From Isoperla grammatica (lineage: Eukaryota; Arthropoda; Insecta; Plecoptera; Perlodidae): 64,000 nucleotides of DNA. Under the pieces are notes generated by a model that had not been told where the DNA came from, searched no databases, and was given only the letters and a program-made list of their open reading frames with translations. The stretch covers positions 73,543,523 to 73,607,522 of the forward strand of contig OX246739.1 of the NCBI GenBank assembly GCA_945910005.1, read 5' to 3'. Positions 1 through 12,450 of the stretch are shown in pieces (positions within the stretch are counted from its first letter, which is position 1; every line of letters starts with the position of its first letter). The position numbers were made by a program, and so were the translations under genes.

Positions 1-73
1 CATTTGCACGTGATTAAATTTCAATAATTGAAAATTAATCACGTGCTCACGAAAGTAATTATTACTTTCGTGA
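1..73. repeat. Two adjacent near-perfect hairpins
   Basis: Two inverted repeats lie side by side. The first has 12-bp arms GCACGTGATTAA (6-17) and its complement (35-46). The second is a 27-bp palindrome (47-73) with 13-bp arms TCACGAAAGTAAT around one base. They look like the end of a foldback or MITE-type element cut by the window edge. No coding potential is seen. The stretch from 74 to 1114 holds no recognisable gene; it is AT-rich, probably intronic or intergenic DNA. Confidence 0.5.
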
Positions 74-1114
74 ACAAGCCAATCAGAATATTTTTAGGGT
101 GTATTTTTTATTCAAAATTCGTACACATTACTTACACTGAGACTTCTCAATTAGCAGTAATTCGTAAAAAAGAGAAATAACAAGCAGCTGGCATTTTTTG
201 AGAAACAACCTCCTTTAACGTGCTCAATAATAACAATGGATGATTGAAGATATCTCAATTTTTTTTTATATATATCTGCTCCCTGCTTCCAACAATGAAG
301 TCGGGTAGGGGATAGGAAATTAATCCCATCATAATTCTGGCCCCTAGGTACATCGAAGCCGGTTGGCCATGCCTGACGCTCAATATTTATTTGAAATCAC
401 TTTGCATGCTTTACCTGACACGAATTGAATGATTCGTTTTCTCAATATGATTGGATTCCGTGTCCTAATGATTTCTTACTGCGGCCTTAATAAAATGTGA
501 TAAAAATCGAAGTCACTCACGTTTATTACGAACAAACAATTTGCTGCAGCTTTGTTATCACCGCATTATGACTTCAATATTATTTCCCAATCATGCTAAT
601 ACCTATGTTCCTATTCTTTAGTGGACGGACTTTTTTATTTATCAAAAAACTGTCGCCGGGAGGAGAAATATATTTTACATAGTCGACTCTTAGTTGTTGT
701 TTCCATTGCTCGAATGAGTTACGAAGCGCTACACGTGGCACGACCATGCACTAATGGCATCCCTGAGTGAACATACAGATGTTAACGGGGGGTTTTAAAA
801 CCGCCCTCCAAATATTTAAAAAGTGTTTTTGATTTGGATTTATATCAGCTACACAATGCGTCTAAAAAGTTTTAAAATATATATATTTATTATTTTTATG
901 ATCGTTTTTTTCTTTGGTAATTTTTAATTCCTAAATTACAAATAAAATAACGATCGTAACGATAATAAACTTGGAATGTTATTAAATCCATTGTTGGCTG
1001 ATACAGAACCAAAGACAGGATCAGAAACACTTTTTCAATATTTGGAAGCGTTCTCATGATATAATGAAAACCATTAATTTTGGGCGGTTTTAGTACCCAT
1101 TCACCTTAAAAACG

Positions 1115-1485
1115 AAGGATACCTTTTCGTCAAAAACCGCAGAAAATCTTCATTTTTTAATTAAATCTCAAGATTGAAACACAAAATCGAAAATCTGAGA
1201 AATCATGGCGCTGTGGTTTGGTAAGCCCTACAGACTGAATGATAAATGTATTTAACGTTATAATTAGTATGACTGAGATTTTCATTTCATTAAATTACTA
1301 ATTAAATTACTAAATTACTAATCACAGTCATACTGATTATATTGTTTGATACATTTATCATTCGGTCTGTAGGGCTTACCAAACCACAGCGCTATGATTT
1401 CTTACATTTTCATTTTTGTGTTTCAATCTTGAGATACAATTAAAAAATGAAAATTGTCTGCTGTTTTTGACGAAAAGGTATCCTT
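1115..1485. mobile_element. Foldback MITE, family 1, copy 1
   Basis: A long imperfect inverted repeat with arms of about 165 bp. The left end AAGGATACCTTTTCGTCAAA matches the reverse complement of the right end. Both arms also carry the complement-related core TTTGGTAAGCCCTACAGACT. There is no open reading frame, so this is a non-autonomous DNA element. A second, more diverged copy lies at 58261-58619, which shows it is dispersed. No clear target duplication was seen, so the superfamily is unknown. Confidence 0.75.
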
Positions 1486-2314
1486 CCTCTCAATCCACTA
1501 GACTAAAATAAATGAAGGACAATTCACTTTAAACTATGTTCATTTTTTATCCTTAAATTCGTAATATAAAAAACATAAAGACAGAGTTTATTTTATAGTT
1601 GGAGGGTGGGGGCAGGATGATTGTCTACGTGAGGCCGCATTTCCATAACGGTATGGACGTTTTTAAGTTGGCCCATTGCGATTTAATATGGAGACTTCGT
1701 GTCCTGCGTTATCCTTGGTCCAACTCAGCACACTGAAGAAAATTCTATATCATAAAACACGCATGGTCAGCATTCGAGTCTTTGTCCAAAAGAGATGTAC
1801 AGATGGATGCTCTCTGCACCATGCAAATGTTTTTACAAGCAAAAGGACATCAAGTGAAGTTTATTCAGAAGTTGACATATTTCAGGCAGTTATGTGTCAC
1901 GCTAGGTCATCTTTGTGATTGTAACGGTAATCTATACTAGTAAAGTAGAGGATATGTATTCAGAACCGCTACTTAAACATTCATTCTCTTATAACACATT
2001 TTGTACAGGTTTTTGTGAGTACTTAGTGTCTGTATTTGAAGGGTTTTGAAAGATGTTTGCTCACGGTAATATTATGTCAACGTACAACGAAGCTATATTA
2101 TCGTTCGTGCTTTTTAAAGTGCAAAAAAAGTATCACTCGATTCTGAAAAAGACAAATGAAATCATACAATAAAATATTATTTCCTTTGAATGTTACTAAA
2201 TCGTTGACCATGTTTGAAATATCTAAATATATATGTGGTGTCCTATATTGATCATGTCATCTGCCATCATCAACGTCACCAATGCGCACTGCTACTTGTC
2301 CCGAGATAACCTTT
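1486..2314. other. Non-coding stretch, nothing recognised
   Basis: Apart from an 80-residue open frame at 1676-1918, which matches no family I know and lacks splice or promoter context, I see nothing supportable here. It is probably Dpr intron or upstream sequence. Confidence 0.4.
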
Positions 2315-2820
2315 CAGATGCTTACGTCATAGCGGAGTAACTCGTAGCCAATCAGCGGTCTGTATTTGCTCAACGCAGCTCGCTGGTTGGTCACGCATCT
2401 CTCTCTATGACGCAAGCATCTGTAAGGTTGTCTTGGGCCGCGTATTGTTATACGTCATATAAGGAGTAACTCCTAGCCAATCAGCGGTCTGTATTTGCTC
2501 AACGCAGCTCGCTGGTTGGTCACGCATCTCTCTCTATGACGCAAGCATCTGTAAGGTTGTCTTGGGGCGCGTATTGTTACGAGAGATGCTTACGTCATAG
2601 AGAGTAACTCGTAGCCAATCAGCGGTCTGTATTTGCTCAACGCAGCTCGCTGGTTGGTCACGCATCTCTCTCTATGACGTAAGCATCTGTAAGGTTGTCT
2701 TGGGGCGCGTATTGTTACGAGAGTTGCTACGTCATAGAGCAGTAACTCGTAGCCAATCAGCGGTCTGTATTTGCTCAACGCAGCTCGCTGGTTGGTCACG
2801 CAAGCATCTGTAAGGTAGTC
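2315..2820. repeat. Tandem array of a foldback unit, 4 copies
   Basis: Four tandem copies of a roughly 130-139-bp unit; the word GCCAATCAGCGGTCTG recurs at about 2347, 2476, 2613 and 2752. Most copies start with CAGATGCTTACGTCATAG and end with its near complement CTATGACGCAAGCATCTG, so each unit is itself a hairpin. Every unit also carries a CCAAT word and an ACGTCA core. The array ends about 50 bp before the Dpr exon acceptor, so it lies in the upstream intron. It looks like a small foldback transposon amplified in tandem. Confidence 0.8.
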
Positions 2821-2868
2821 TTGGGCCACGTATAGAGGTGAACTAACACGCTGTGTTGATCATTGCAG

Positions 2869-2996
2869 AGCCAACAACGGACATCTTGGGAGGTCCTGAC
2901 CTCTACATTGACCGCGGCAGCACCATCAACCTCACGTGTGTGGTCCTCTACAGCCCAGAACCCCCGGCCTACATATTCTGGAACCACAATGAAGTT
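2869..2996 (+). CDS. Dpr-family Ig receptor, exon for first half of second Ig domain
   Basis: Dpr proteins are neuronal cell-surface immunoglobulin receptors that bind DIP partners and help specify synaptic connections. The exon encodes ILGGPDLYIDRGSTINLTC followed by SPEPPAYIFWNHNE, the hallmark first half of the second Ig domain: the first disulfide cysteine, then the core tryptophan in IFW. The acceptor is ttgcag/AG (phase 1) and the donor GTT/gtgagt (phase 0), so the exon is 128 nt. The asparagine in STINLTC is a predicted N-glycosylation site. Upstream exons (signal peptide, first Ig domain) are not in view. The exon for the rest of this domain should lie further right, but I could not find it before the terminal exon at 47702. 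The family is clear; which dpr paralogue is not. Confidence 0.9.
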
Positions 2997-3477
2997 GTGA
3001 GTACACATTTATTACAAATATACGTGTTATTTATATTTGGACGGCCTATATGCTCGGTATTTTGAACATCAGAATAAGTTATTTTGACCATGTCAACAAC
3101 TAATGAGAATCATGGTTGCCATATTGAAAACAAATCTAGTAGCTTACTAAATATTTTTCCGAAGTTCATAGAAGCAAGCCCTAGTGTTCTATTGACAAAC
3201 TAAGCTACAAAAAAATCATAAAATCATTGTGAGAAACAATAAAACAAACGAACTTAACGAGTATGATGATAACCATGATTAACGTTCAATCACTTAAGTT
3301 TTCTTAACTCAACGATCCTAAAAACTTCATCACTGGTATATTGTTTCCTGCGGAGTTGTGATCACTTGCAAACACATCTTACAGCCGTGGTATACATGTG
3401 GTATACATACTGCATCGATCGACATTCGTTAACAACAACACTGCCAGTGTAACAGCTGTATAGAGTTGCAACTTTCA

Positions 3478-4310
3478 ATAACATTGTCAGCATTACATAC
3501 ATCATTAATTTTATCAGTAATATTGTTAGAGTGGCATTATCATACTTTCACTATTATGAATGATATCAAAGCTGTAAGCTATCATTGTGAGGAAACATTG
3601 TTAAAGATGAAATGCTAGAATCACATTGTCAGCATTACACACATCACTTATCAGTTATATTGTTAGAGTTGCATTATCACACTTTCACTATTATGAATGT
3701 GATCAAGGCTGTAAGCTATCATTGTGAGAAAACATTGTTAAAGATGAAATGCTGGAATCACATTGTCAGAATTACACACATCATATATCAGTAATATTAT
3801 TAGAGTTGCATTATCATACTTTCACTATTATGAATGATATCAAAGCTGTAAGCTATCATTGTGAGGGGACATTGTTAAAGATGAAATGCTGGAATCACAT
3901 TGTCAGCATTACACACATCATATATCAGTAATATTGTTAGAGTTGCATTATCATACTTTCACTATTATGAATGTTATCAAAGCCGTAAGCTATCATTGTG
4001 AGAAAACATTGTTAAAGATGAAATGCTGGAATCACATTGTCAGCATTACACACATCATATATCAGTAATATTGTTAGAGGTGCATTATCATACTTTCACT
4101 ATTATGAATGTTATCAAAGCCGTAAGCTATCATTGTGAGAAAACATTGTTAAAGATGAAATGCTGGAATCACATTGCCAGCATTACACACATCATATATC
4201 AGTAATATTGTTAGGGTTACATTATCATACTTTCACTATTATGAATGTTACCAAAGCTGTAAGCTATCATTGTGAGGACACATTGTTAAAGATGAAATGC
4301 TCACATTGTC
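3478..4310. repeat. Intronic minisatellite, 137-bp period
   Basis: About six head-to-tail copies of a 137-bp AT-rich unit; the same reading frame restarts at 3612, 3749, 3886, 4023 and 4160, exactly 137 bp apart. The unit contains ACATTGTCAGCATTACACAC and TATGAATGTTATCAAAGC. Copies differ by a few percent, and the first and last are most diverged, as is usual for array edges. The 60-residue open frames in it are by-products of the repeat. It sits about 480 bp inside the intron after the Dpr exon. Confidence 0.9.
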
Positions 4311-7300
4311 AGTGTTTCAATGTCAGATTAGAGCAGCTAAGCCACATTGTCCTAGTTGTACTGTTTTAAGGTAATTGCCAAGTAACACGGCCATTACGCG
4401 TACATAGCATTGTGCTTGAGCTAAGTCGAGGGTAATGCTCATGTCCAGACATGTTCGCAGTGGTTAAGCTTGAATTCCACCATTGTTAGACACTATAGAA
4501 CGTGCGCTGATCTCATCAGCTCACTCCAGACTTAACTCTGGCTTGAGCCTAGAAGTCGTAAGTTGTGCTTGCACCACATCTCACTGGCCAGTTAGATTCC
4601 TTCTTCGGGAACGACAATATACAGTGAAGCCCTAACAACAATTTGCACCATCAGAACATTAGTGGTAAAACAAAACAAAAAATCGTTTTTTGAACTTAGT
4701 ATGCAAAAATATGTAGCTCTTGCTCAGTTTTATCTACAGTGGGCCGTGGCTTAGTTGAGAACAAGAAAATCAGTCGATCTTTCGTTGAGCTTGGCATTTC
4801 ACAAATGATGTACACCCCCGCTACCTAGCTAGCACAAACATGAGACGAATCCCCGGATTCATTACCGGAAGCCATAATAACAGAAGTTTAACCATGCGCA
4901 CATTTCTTGAAAACACATCTAGTCAGATAATAGGCGTCCACACAACAAACGATTATATTTGATTACTTTTTGACAGTTCGGACCCAACAAATTCAAGGAA
5001 TCTGCGGTCGCACTCGGGGTGTGCAAACAATTCTTATTATAAATGCAGTGAAACAAATGCCCTGCGGCGTTCTCAGCTTTGCCTCGGGCAAAGTTTAGTT
5101 CAAGAGCGTAGTAATTCAAAAATTCTATATTGAGTGATGAGAGCATAGGGCCGGAACCATAAGAAGCGTTTCCTTCTTTCCCTCAGTTCGGCCTAAAAGG
5201 CTTCAGGAGATCCATCAGAGAGCCTTTGTTTTGTGATTGCATTCATTCATCCATTCACTCGTCCGAAACAGGATAGAAATAATTTACGGTTTCCGTGGCT
5301 CCGTCCAATAATTCACTGGAATCAACGTTTGATGTGAAATGTCACGGAATATGCATGGAATGAGGCAATCAACGTTTTTTAGGCGGAAATAAAAATAGCG
5401 GCATAAAAGTCTTGGAAGAAAATCCGGTTTCCCATTCATCGTTTTTTTTCGTTCTTAGGATCAATATTGAGATATTCTGATTGGCTGTGATGTTACCAAA
5501 CCCTGCCGAAACTCATACCATAAACAAAACAAAAGCTATAAAGTGCGAAGAGGTTTTTTCACTGTTCATGTTATTACACAAGCAAGACTTGAATTGGTGC
5601 TATAGAGAATCACTCTTCGGTGATGTGGCTAAGTAGAAAGTTTATACTTATAAAGCACGCGTTGTTTTAAATCTTATCTCAGTCACCTGGGTAGGAGCTA
5701 AGCAAGGCTGAGTCCACTTATCCCACTGAAAGAATGAATTATTAAACAATAATGTTATGCTTTTTGTCTCAATGAAGAACAAAATATATCGATAGGAGAA
5801 AATTATCTTATGAATCCTGAAACATTTCAATAATCATTTTCGTTTTTTTAAATTAATTTTTAATAGTGTGTGTTCATAAAACACAGTTTAATTGATCATT
5901 TTAAACCTCTTCATCAAAGGACTATAATTAAAAATTAATTTGGATCATATTATTTCCTTTGCTTCACTTTCTTCGTTTTGACCCAAGTCCAAAATCTCTT
6001 TTTAACGATTTTTAATCCATACATCAGTATAATTTGAATTTGAATTTTTAAAGAGTAAAATCGATTTCTAAACCTTAAGGGAAAGTTTTACTGGACTGCG
6101 ACACATAAAACATCTCATCCTTATGCAACGAGGATTATCGAGACAATGCAACAGATCAGTGCTTGTAAAGTGAATGTGAGGAGAAAGTATCTGGCTTAGC
6201 CCAGCTTACTCCTGTCGAAACGGGGAACTACAGGATTTAGTCTTTTTCAAGGCAGGGAGCAATTTGTATTCAGTTAATTTCCTCCGCCAACCTGCAATGT
6301 AGAGTAGTTAATAACAAGAGAGTGGCTGTTGCGCGGACTCCATTGGTCCGTTGGTAGGAACTGTTTTATGTCGCGCAGATGTTGGGGGAAACAAAAATAA
6401 ATCGAAATTCCACCACATTCGTTTAACCTTAACGTCGTGTTTAGTAAAGTAACTTATTTGCTCAGCAGATGCATTATTTTATTTGCTCGTTAAAGCATGC
6501 ATAAATATGATGGTAATAATTGTGAGCTTGCCTCCCGAAGACTTGTCTCAAAAGTTTGATTGAATACCGAGCCTAAATGTTGACACCCACGCTCTAAATA
6601 AATCACACCACTCGACAAACTTTTTGATTACCGTCATTTATAAACTTTATGAAAAGTTAATCAATTTAAAACATAAATTTATAATTGAAAAGTTTTCGAA
6701 ATGGGCGAACATTGTTCTAAAAACGTTCTGCTGTGTTAACTTATCGCAGCCTCGGCCGGGCCCCCTTAAAACCCGCGACAGATGTTTGAAAATATTTCCA
6801 CATTCTCGTTCTCAAAACCGTTAATTCTTTCAGTTTTTATCACAGAAAGAGTCTCACAATGTGACACACCTGACTCTTTTAATAAAAGCTAATACATGCA
6901 AATGTATTCCACTCTCTAAGCCTTTAGGTAGAGTATTTGTCACCATAAAAAAAATAAATCCTTTTCATAATAAAAAAGTGTTTTATTTTTTAATTACGGC
7001 AGGTGAATAATGCAACGCTGTAGCTCTTTGTCCCGGTGAAACAATTCACTTTTGACATCGCGGTAATACGCATGCGCGATCATATACGTGCATGTGTGTT
7101 TAATGATTCAAGTTCTACGTGTTGTAAACTTTCACGAGTGGTCATCGACTGAACGTACGGTTGTAACGACCAAACATTACTCACATACCATAAAATATAT
7201 AAAAGCAAACAATCCATCTTTACTTGGCCTAAAATCAAATTGTCAAATTTGTAATAAGCGTCGTATTTACTGCGTGGTAGCTTCCATCTCGTTGAAAACA

Positions 7301-7660
7301 AACGAAGTTGGTCGGCTCACGTATCCCGTGTTTATTACATGATGCAGAATACCGCAAGCGTGATGTAGCGTCCATGCATCTCCACAGGTCTACACTTTGC
7401 TTTGCTTTGCCTTCACAGACCAGCGGTCCGTGCGTTGAAACAAGTGGGCCCCGTTGAGCCAACGCCTTGTCACGTTGCTACCACGGTCTACTTGATACAG
7501 TTGTGCGGCCTCCCCCCTCCCCCTCCCCTCATCCTGAGGAGGGGGTTATTGTATGAATGTGACATGGATATGTTCTTTCACGCGTTGTCGTTATTACTGT
7601 TTAGTGGCATTTTGATAAACAGAAATTGCGAGTGAGAATTGGACAGCCGTAGAATCTATG
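4311..7660. other. Long non-coding stretch, no gene recognised
   Basis: AT-rich, apparently single-copy sequence with only short open frames of no recognisable family. A polypyrimidine run (about 7500-7530) is the only feature of note. It is most simply Dpr intron. Confidence 0.5.
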
Positions 7661-7662
7661 GT

Positions 7663-8160
7663 GTTATAGAGCTAGCTCAGCGGTAAGACGCGAGACTCTA
7701 ATTCGAAGGGTCGCCGTTTCGATTCCGGCAACCGCCAATCTTGACTGAAAGTTTTTTCCAGAGATTTTAAATGCCAGGGCCTGGATTCACAAAGATGCGT
7801 AACTCTAAGTTGTCCTAAGTTAGGCAAATCCTAGCTAGATAAATCAAGATAAATCATGTCTAGGTATTAATACACATTCACAAATCAAATATTATTAGTT
7901 AAATTGTTCATATTTTACTATATTTTATCTTTATAACATTGCAGAACGACATATTGGGGATTTATATCACTAAGATTTGCCTAAATTAGGACGTCTTAGC
8001 ACTTAGGCACCTTTGTGAATCTGGGCCCAGGATTGAATCCTACTTATAGTGCTCGGGCATTCCTTTCCAACTATCCAAACACCCTAACGTAACTGTTGGT
8101 CACCTAAAGAGGGCACATCAAGTAAAGCTGGTGTGCACCATAATATAAGAGGGTTTCCTC
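7663..8160 (+). mobile_element. tRNA-Lys-derived SINE, interrupted by a MITE
   Basis: The head is tRNA-like: box A TAGCTCAGCGGTAAGACG (about 7673), then GAGACTCTAATTCGAAGGG, then box B GTTTCGATTCC. The order and the GAGACTCT-AAT segment resemble a tRNA-Lys gene that has lost proper anticodon-stem pairing, so it should not be an active tRNA. A body of some 130 bp continues after the MITE at 7778-8027. RNA polymerase III boxes plus a non-tRNA body are the mark of a SINE. The 3' end near 8160 is a guess. Confidence 0.65.
7778..8027. mobile_element. MITE with GGCC..GATTCACAAAG ends, 3-bp CAG duplication
   Basis: The terminal inverted repeats are GGCCTGGATTCACAAAG at the left and the complement of GGCCCAGATTCACAAAG at the right, flanked by the direct repeat CAG on both sides. 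Inner arms (CCTAAGTTAGG and its complement) extend the pairing. It interrupts the SINE at 7663-8160, giving the order of insertion. The element at 23411-23871 has similar ends and a CTG duplication, so both belong to one group, plausibly PIF/Harbinger-like. Confidence 0.8.
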
Positions 8161-9728
8161 CAAAAAATAATTATTATATAACTAGTGTTTCTCCGATTAA
8201 TTAATTAATTAACCATGGAGATAGTTGAATTAATACGGCAAAGAAGAAAGCATCCAAAGTGACCATCAATTATTGTTTTTGTAGTTTTTGGACAACCATT
8301 CGTAAATCCCGCCATCTTCGCGGTGCATAATAAATTCTACTGCTCTACCCCAATATGTTGGCCCCTTCCAGACTGCTAAGTCAAGGGGAATAGCTGTGGC
8401 TTGTTCTAGTTTGTGCTGAAGCTAGTTTCATGTTGCTGTAAGGTCTTGCGGCTTTTAGTTACTTGAGGGAACAGTGAATACGAGGATTACAGTTTCAAGC
8501 CGTATATAAACAATAACCCTGCGCCAAAATACGAGCGCCACTTAATAACATTCTGGTGCCTTAAATGTAATTTGCTAAAGAACAAACTAGTACTGTATGA
8601 CCTAGAAAATATAATGGGCGTTCCCATTAATATTGTCTTTGAAAACGATTATAGTCTCGTATGCAAACGTTTTGGAAGTGTTCCACCGTTGCACATTATT
8701 CAAGCCATGGTATTATGGGTTACTTCCGGTGCCAATAACGATGATAACTGGTTCATTTATTATAAATATGTCAGATAAACAAGATGGGGGTCCTGTTTTC
8801 GTCCGGAACGTCAAACAGAGATTGTTTGAGAGAATCAGCCGTATTGGACATTTGTAAACAGTATTGTGTTCATATTGATTTTAGATTAAAACCCAACACG
8901 ATTGTTTACTTTGGTATGATGAAACAGACGCGTGGAGAAAATGAGACCTCCTATTGGTCCAGCGAGGTCGCTGCAAGGAAGCGCTTAAAGGTCACCGGGC
9001 TATACATTATCTTGTCTTGTGAGCTTTCCATACTACAAAATATCTTGAGGGAAACACAAAAACCTTCACCTTCATAATATACCATTTATATCTATGCGTC
9101 TGACACTTCTGATGCTTATTTAGATTAAAAGGTTTTCCCCAGAACATTTACATTCGTTGTTGGTTATATCAGACATATTTTTGCTACGAAGAAAATGCAG
9201 TTTTGTCTTAATGTAAAAACATAACTTACCTTTATGGCCACAATTTTGAACCCACCTTAGGTTATTTTGCTACTTTTAAAGCTCTTTGAATGCAAAGTTT
9301 TCACGTCCGTGTGTGCTCGAGAAAAGTACATAAATAAGTACACGAGTACAAAGTTTCAAGTACTCAAAGTATCCACACGAGGGCGCTGAAAGCTGCTACC
9401 TCAGCTTACACAACTTTCAAGTGATACTACCGCTCATGTAGGGGTAAACTGACGGTCAGTAAGCGAACATTACCTGGGTAATATTGACACAACATTAATA
9501 TAGCCTACAAGTTTATTATTTCCCTCTGACGCTGGATGTGTCGAACATACTTGCAGAATATATTAGCGGCGTTCAAGAAGTGAAATCTTGGGCAAAGATA
9601 TAAGTTGAAGACTTCGTTACCAGCAGAGTCGGTAAAGAAGTTTCTCTATCGACTCCATTTTGTCTATTATCGACTCTGGCATTGGATAAGAATCACGCTA
9701 AAGAGAGTTGCGCGCACTTTACAACTAT
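8161..9728. other. Non-coding stretch, no gene recognised
   Basis: Short open frames only (longest 97 codons at 8784-9077, no recognisable domain). Nothing else supportable. Confidence 0.45.
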
Positions 9729-10165
9729 AGCCCATATCACACTACAATTGGAATCGTAGACTGGAGTCGCCAATTGCAATCGCAATCTACAATTATCCAA
9801 TCACACTTGACCAGCTGTAAATCCTAAAATCGTTCAACTAGGAAATAAATTCAATAATGATAACTAATAAGACAAGCCTTAATCACAAACAAATATATAA
9901 TTAAACTTATTGGCTCTTTGTTTCCATTAAAGTAGTTGTTGCTTGAGGTTATGTTGTGACAGTGCTCAATTCGTATTTAACCGTTCTCCTTCCTGATTGG
10001 TTCACGTGACTCGGATCTACGATTCCCAATCTTATTTTAGAGCTCGGTCTATAAAAAGATTGCAACCGTAGACTGGCCGAACTGAGCTACTGCGCATGCG
10101 CCGCCAATCGTAAGCTCGAATCTACGATTGCAATTGTCAGTTCGGAACCTAATGTGATATGGCCT
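9729..10165. mobile_element. MITE with AG[C/G]CCATATCAC termini
   Basis: The left end AGCCCATATCACACTACAAT and the complement of the right end AGGCCATATCACATTAGG are inverted repeats, with further internal pairing around TCTACGATT and CAATTG. The 437-bp element is flanked by TAT on both sides, a likely 3-bp target duplication. It has no coding capacity. The superfamily is not determined. Confidence 0.75.
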
Positions 10166-10589
10166 TATCTTATCTACCCCTATACGTTCAACAATGAAAT
10201 GTTAATATAAACTCTTATAAAATAATAAGAAGGCCTATTGAGCTTGAGAATTCATTGCCGTGTGTGGATAAGTTGTATTTTAAATTGTCAATCACAATGT
10301 TAATCACGTTCAAGTTGTATATAAAATATAGCATAATCAGACAAAAACAAAACAAAAATGTAAACTCACCAAACACTGCGATGCTGTTTTGTTTGTAAGG
10401 AATACTCAAGGTCCGTCAATCTCCTAGAGGAGGAATTTGACGAGCCCCGCCAGGTGATTTACGGACCCTGATAACTACTAGTTTATTTTGGATTGACGGA
10501 AAATATAAATTATAATGTTTTCACCAAGTTACGCGTTAACATTTTAGAAAATGTGAATACTTGTGAAGAAAAAACGTTAGTTTGAAAGA

Positions 10590-10745
10590 CTCGATCGCAA
10601 CATTGCCTCATGTGTGTTCAAACGTACCACCAGAAAGACCTTGTCGGGACTCAAACCCGCGCTCTGCCGATAGAGAAGCTCGTAACCGTCACCTCTATCC
10701 CTGGAAACGGTGCAGCTATCCATTCTGTCTACTATTTTTTTTTTT
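10590..10745 (-). mobile_element. Possible tRNA-derived SINE fragment
   Basis: Read on the - strand, the segment contains GCGGGTTTGAGTCCCGAC, a good T-arm with box B (GGTTTGAGTCC). A degraded tRNA-like region precedes it and a T-rich run lies at 10733-10749 on the + strand. Box A is not convincing, so this may be only a SINE remnant. Confidence 0.35.
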
Positions 10746-10810
10746 TTTAATTCTTTTATGCGGCCATCAATGGCAGCCATAAAAGTGCATCGTGAGTCCG
10801 GGTAAGTACA

Positions 10811-10976
10811 GAGCTTGAGAACGCATTCTGGTGGCAATAGATTGCACAACTACTGTACAGTCGCGTTCACGAGTCTAGTTATAAATGGCACCCATGAACA
10901 TGCATCGTGAGCTTGAGAACGCATTCTGGTGGCGATAGATTGCACTACTACTGTACAGTCGCGTTTACGAGTCTAA
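10811..10976. repeat. Tandem duplication, about 100-bp period
   Basis: The word GAGCTTGAGAACGCATTCTG and the following 50 bp, down to CGAGTCTA, occur twice (about 10811-10880 and 10910-10976) with few differences. The second copy abuts the MITE at 10973. Confidence 0.75.
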
Positions 10977-11358
10977 AGTGGCCGTCATCTAAACATGGAT
11001 TTATAATAGTACCTATACAACTCCATGATCTAAAGAGTTCATTCGAGTTCTGCGAAATGCCTTCCCCTCTAACCCCCACCAGTGCCCGCGCACGGACGAA
11101 GAGGGGCAGTGGAAAGATCTCATCTCTATAATAGACCGTCGAGCTGTCAACCAAAGCTGTCAACGATCTTCCAATTAAATAAGCCATCTTTCAATACAAA
11201 TTAATTCCTTTATTCTAATTACATGTAATTCTATCATTGTTAATTTTACGTAGATCTTTCACTGCGCTCTCTTCGTCCGTGCGCGGGCACTTGTTGGGGT
11301 AAGAGGGGAAGGCATTTCGCAGAACTCGGATAAACTCTTTAGGTGACGGACACTTTAG
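10973..11358. mobile_element. Foldback MITE, CTAAAGTG..CACTTTAG termini
   Basis: The ends are CTAAAGTGGCCGTCATCTAA and the complement of CTAAAGTGTCCGTCACCTAA. A second inverted block (from about 11030 and up to about 11342) contains GAGTTCTGCGAAATGCCTTC and GTGCCCGCGCACGGACGAAG in both arms, together roughly 100 bp per arm. The left arm carries about 38 bp of extra sequence. It is non-coding. Confidence 0.8.
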
Positions 11359-12450
11359 TTACGTTCAACGCCATTCGATCGTTCCGCGCAAAAAAAATTC
11401 GATCAAGGTTATTTCCTCGTTTAAAAACAAATCTCAATCCATTCGCCTTTATTCCGGTCGTGTTTCGAGGGTTTTATTTGCGGTGAGGTTGGCGAGCGTG
11501 CGCCCTGCGTGCGTTATTGATGAGCGGGCTTCGCCGAGCGTGATTATAAATGCGAACTGGGTTTGGCTCGTCTGATAAACGATCGACACAAACCAATGAG
11601 TATTGAGGTTGTTGAGGTTGAGTTTAACTGGTCTGCAGTCGACTCAACCGCGCGGGAGGTCAAACACGGGAGGGTCAGTTCATTCCTCTGACCAAATAAT
11701 TGAATATCTAACTGATCAAAATATGAAAATAATTTAAATGTACACAAAATGACAATCTGTTGCTTGAAAGTCGGTGCAATCCTTATTGTGTTGAGATTAA
11801 AGTACATCAAACGTTTAAGATTTCGATTTTCGTAAATTAGTATCAAGAAACGCATATTTACACTAAAGTGATACTTAAAATTAAATAGCGCGTTCCAAAC
11901 AAAAAGCAACGAAACAAAGATGTCAAGTGGTATTACAGTAACCTTCTGTATCGACACCTCTTTTGTTAGTTCGTGACTTGCTCGTTGTGTGAATCTAGCA
12001 ATGATGAGATTCATTATGTCTGGTTACCGTAAAACCGAAACTTTTGAAGAGGATTTGAAAATAACTTTGGCAAATATGTTTGGAGCACTAACGTTCTAAC
12101 TTAAGCGCACGGGCGGGCAGAGCTATTTTGTCTAGAACTTAGATTCAGATTCAGATTTCAGACAATTTTATTCTCAACACAGAATACATACATGTTACTA
12201 AAAAGTGGCTATTTATACAAAGTTGGAGAAGCCTGCAAAGTCATGGTAAATCCTTAAATAAATCGTAAATTCTTTATAGTTAGAAATATACAACTCCTGG
12301 GCCGTAGGCAACCCGTTTCCCTTCGTAGCTTTCCTGGGGCTACAGGAACTGCAAAATCACGTAGGATATAAGAACTAAACCTGATAAAATAACCTGAGAA
12401 AATCTGATAAAGAAGAACTATTATCTACCCTTGGTTTGTATATGACTAAG
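11359..12450. other. Non-coding stretch, no gene recognised
   Basis: A 156-codon open frame on the - strand (11544-12014) has low-complexity hydrophobic composition and no recognisable motif, so I do not call it a gene. The rest is AT-rich. Confidence 0.45.

Noticed and set aside
3612..4369. Five similar 60-69-codon frames in series
   Set aside because: Exact 137-bp spacing shows they are copies of one non-coding repeat unit, not a gene family.
7663..7740. Functional tRNA-Lys gene
   Set aside because: Both pol III boxes are present, but the anticodon stem does not pair and a repeat body follows; better read as a SINE head.
11544..12014. 156-codon - strand frame
   Set aside because: Low-complexity hydrophobic composition in AT-rich DNA, no motif, no splice or promoter support.
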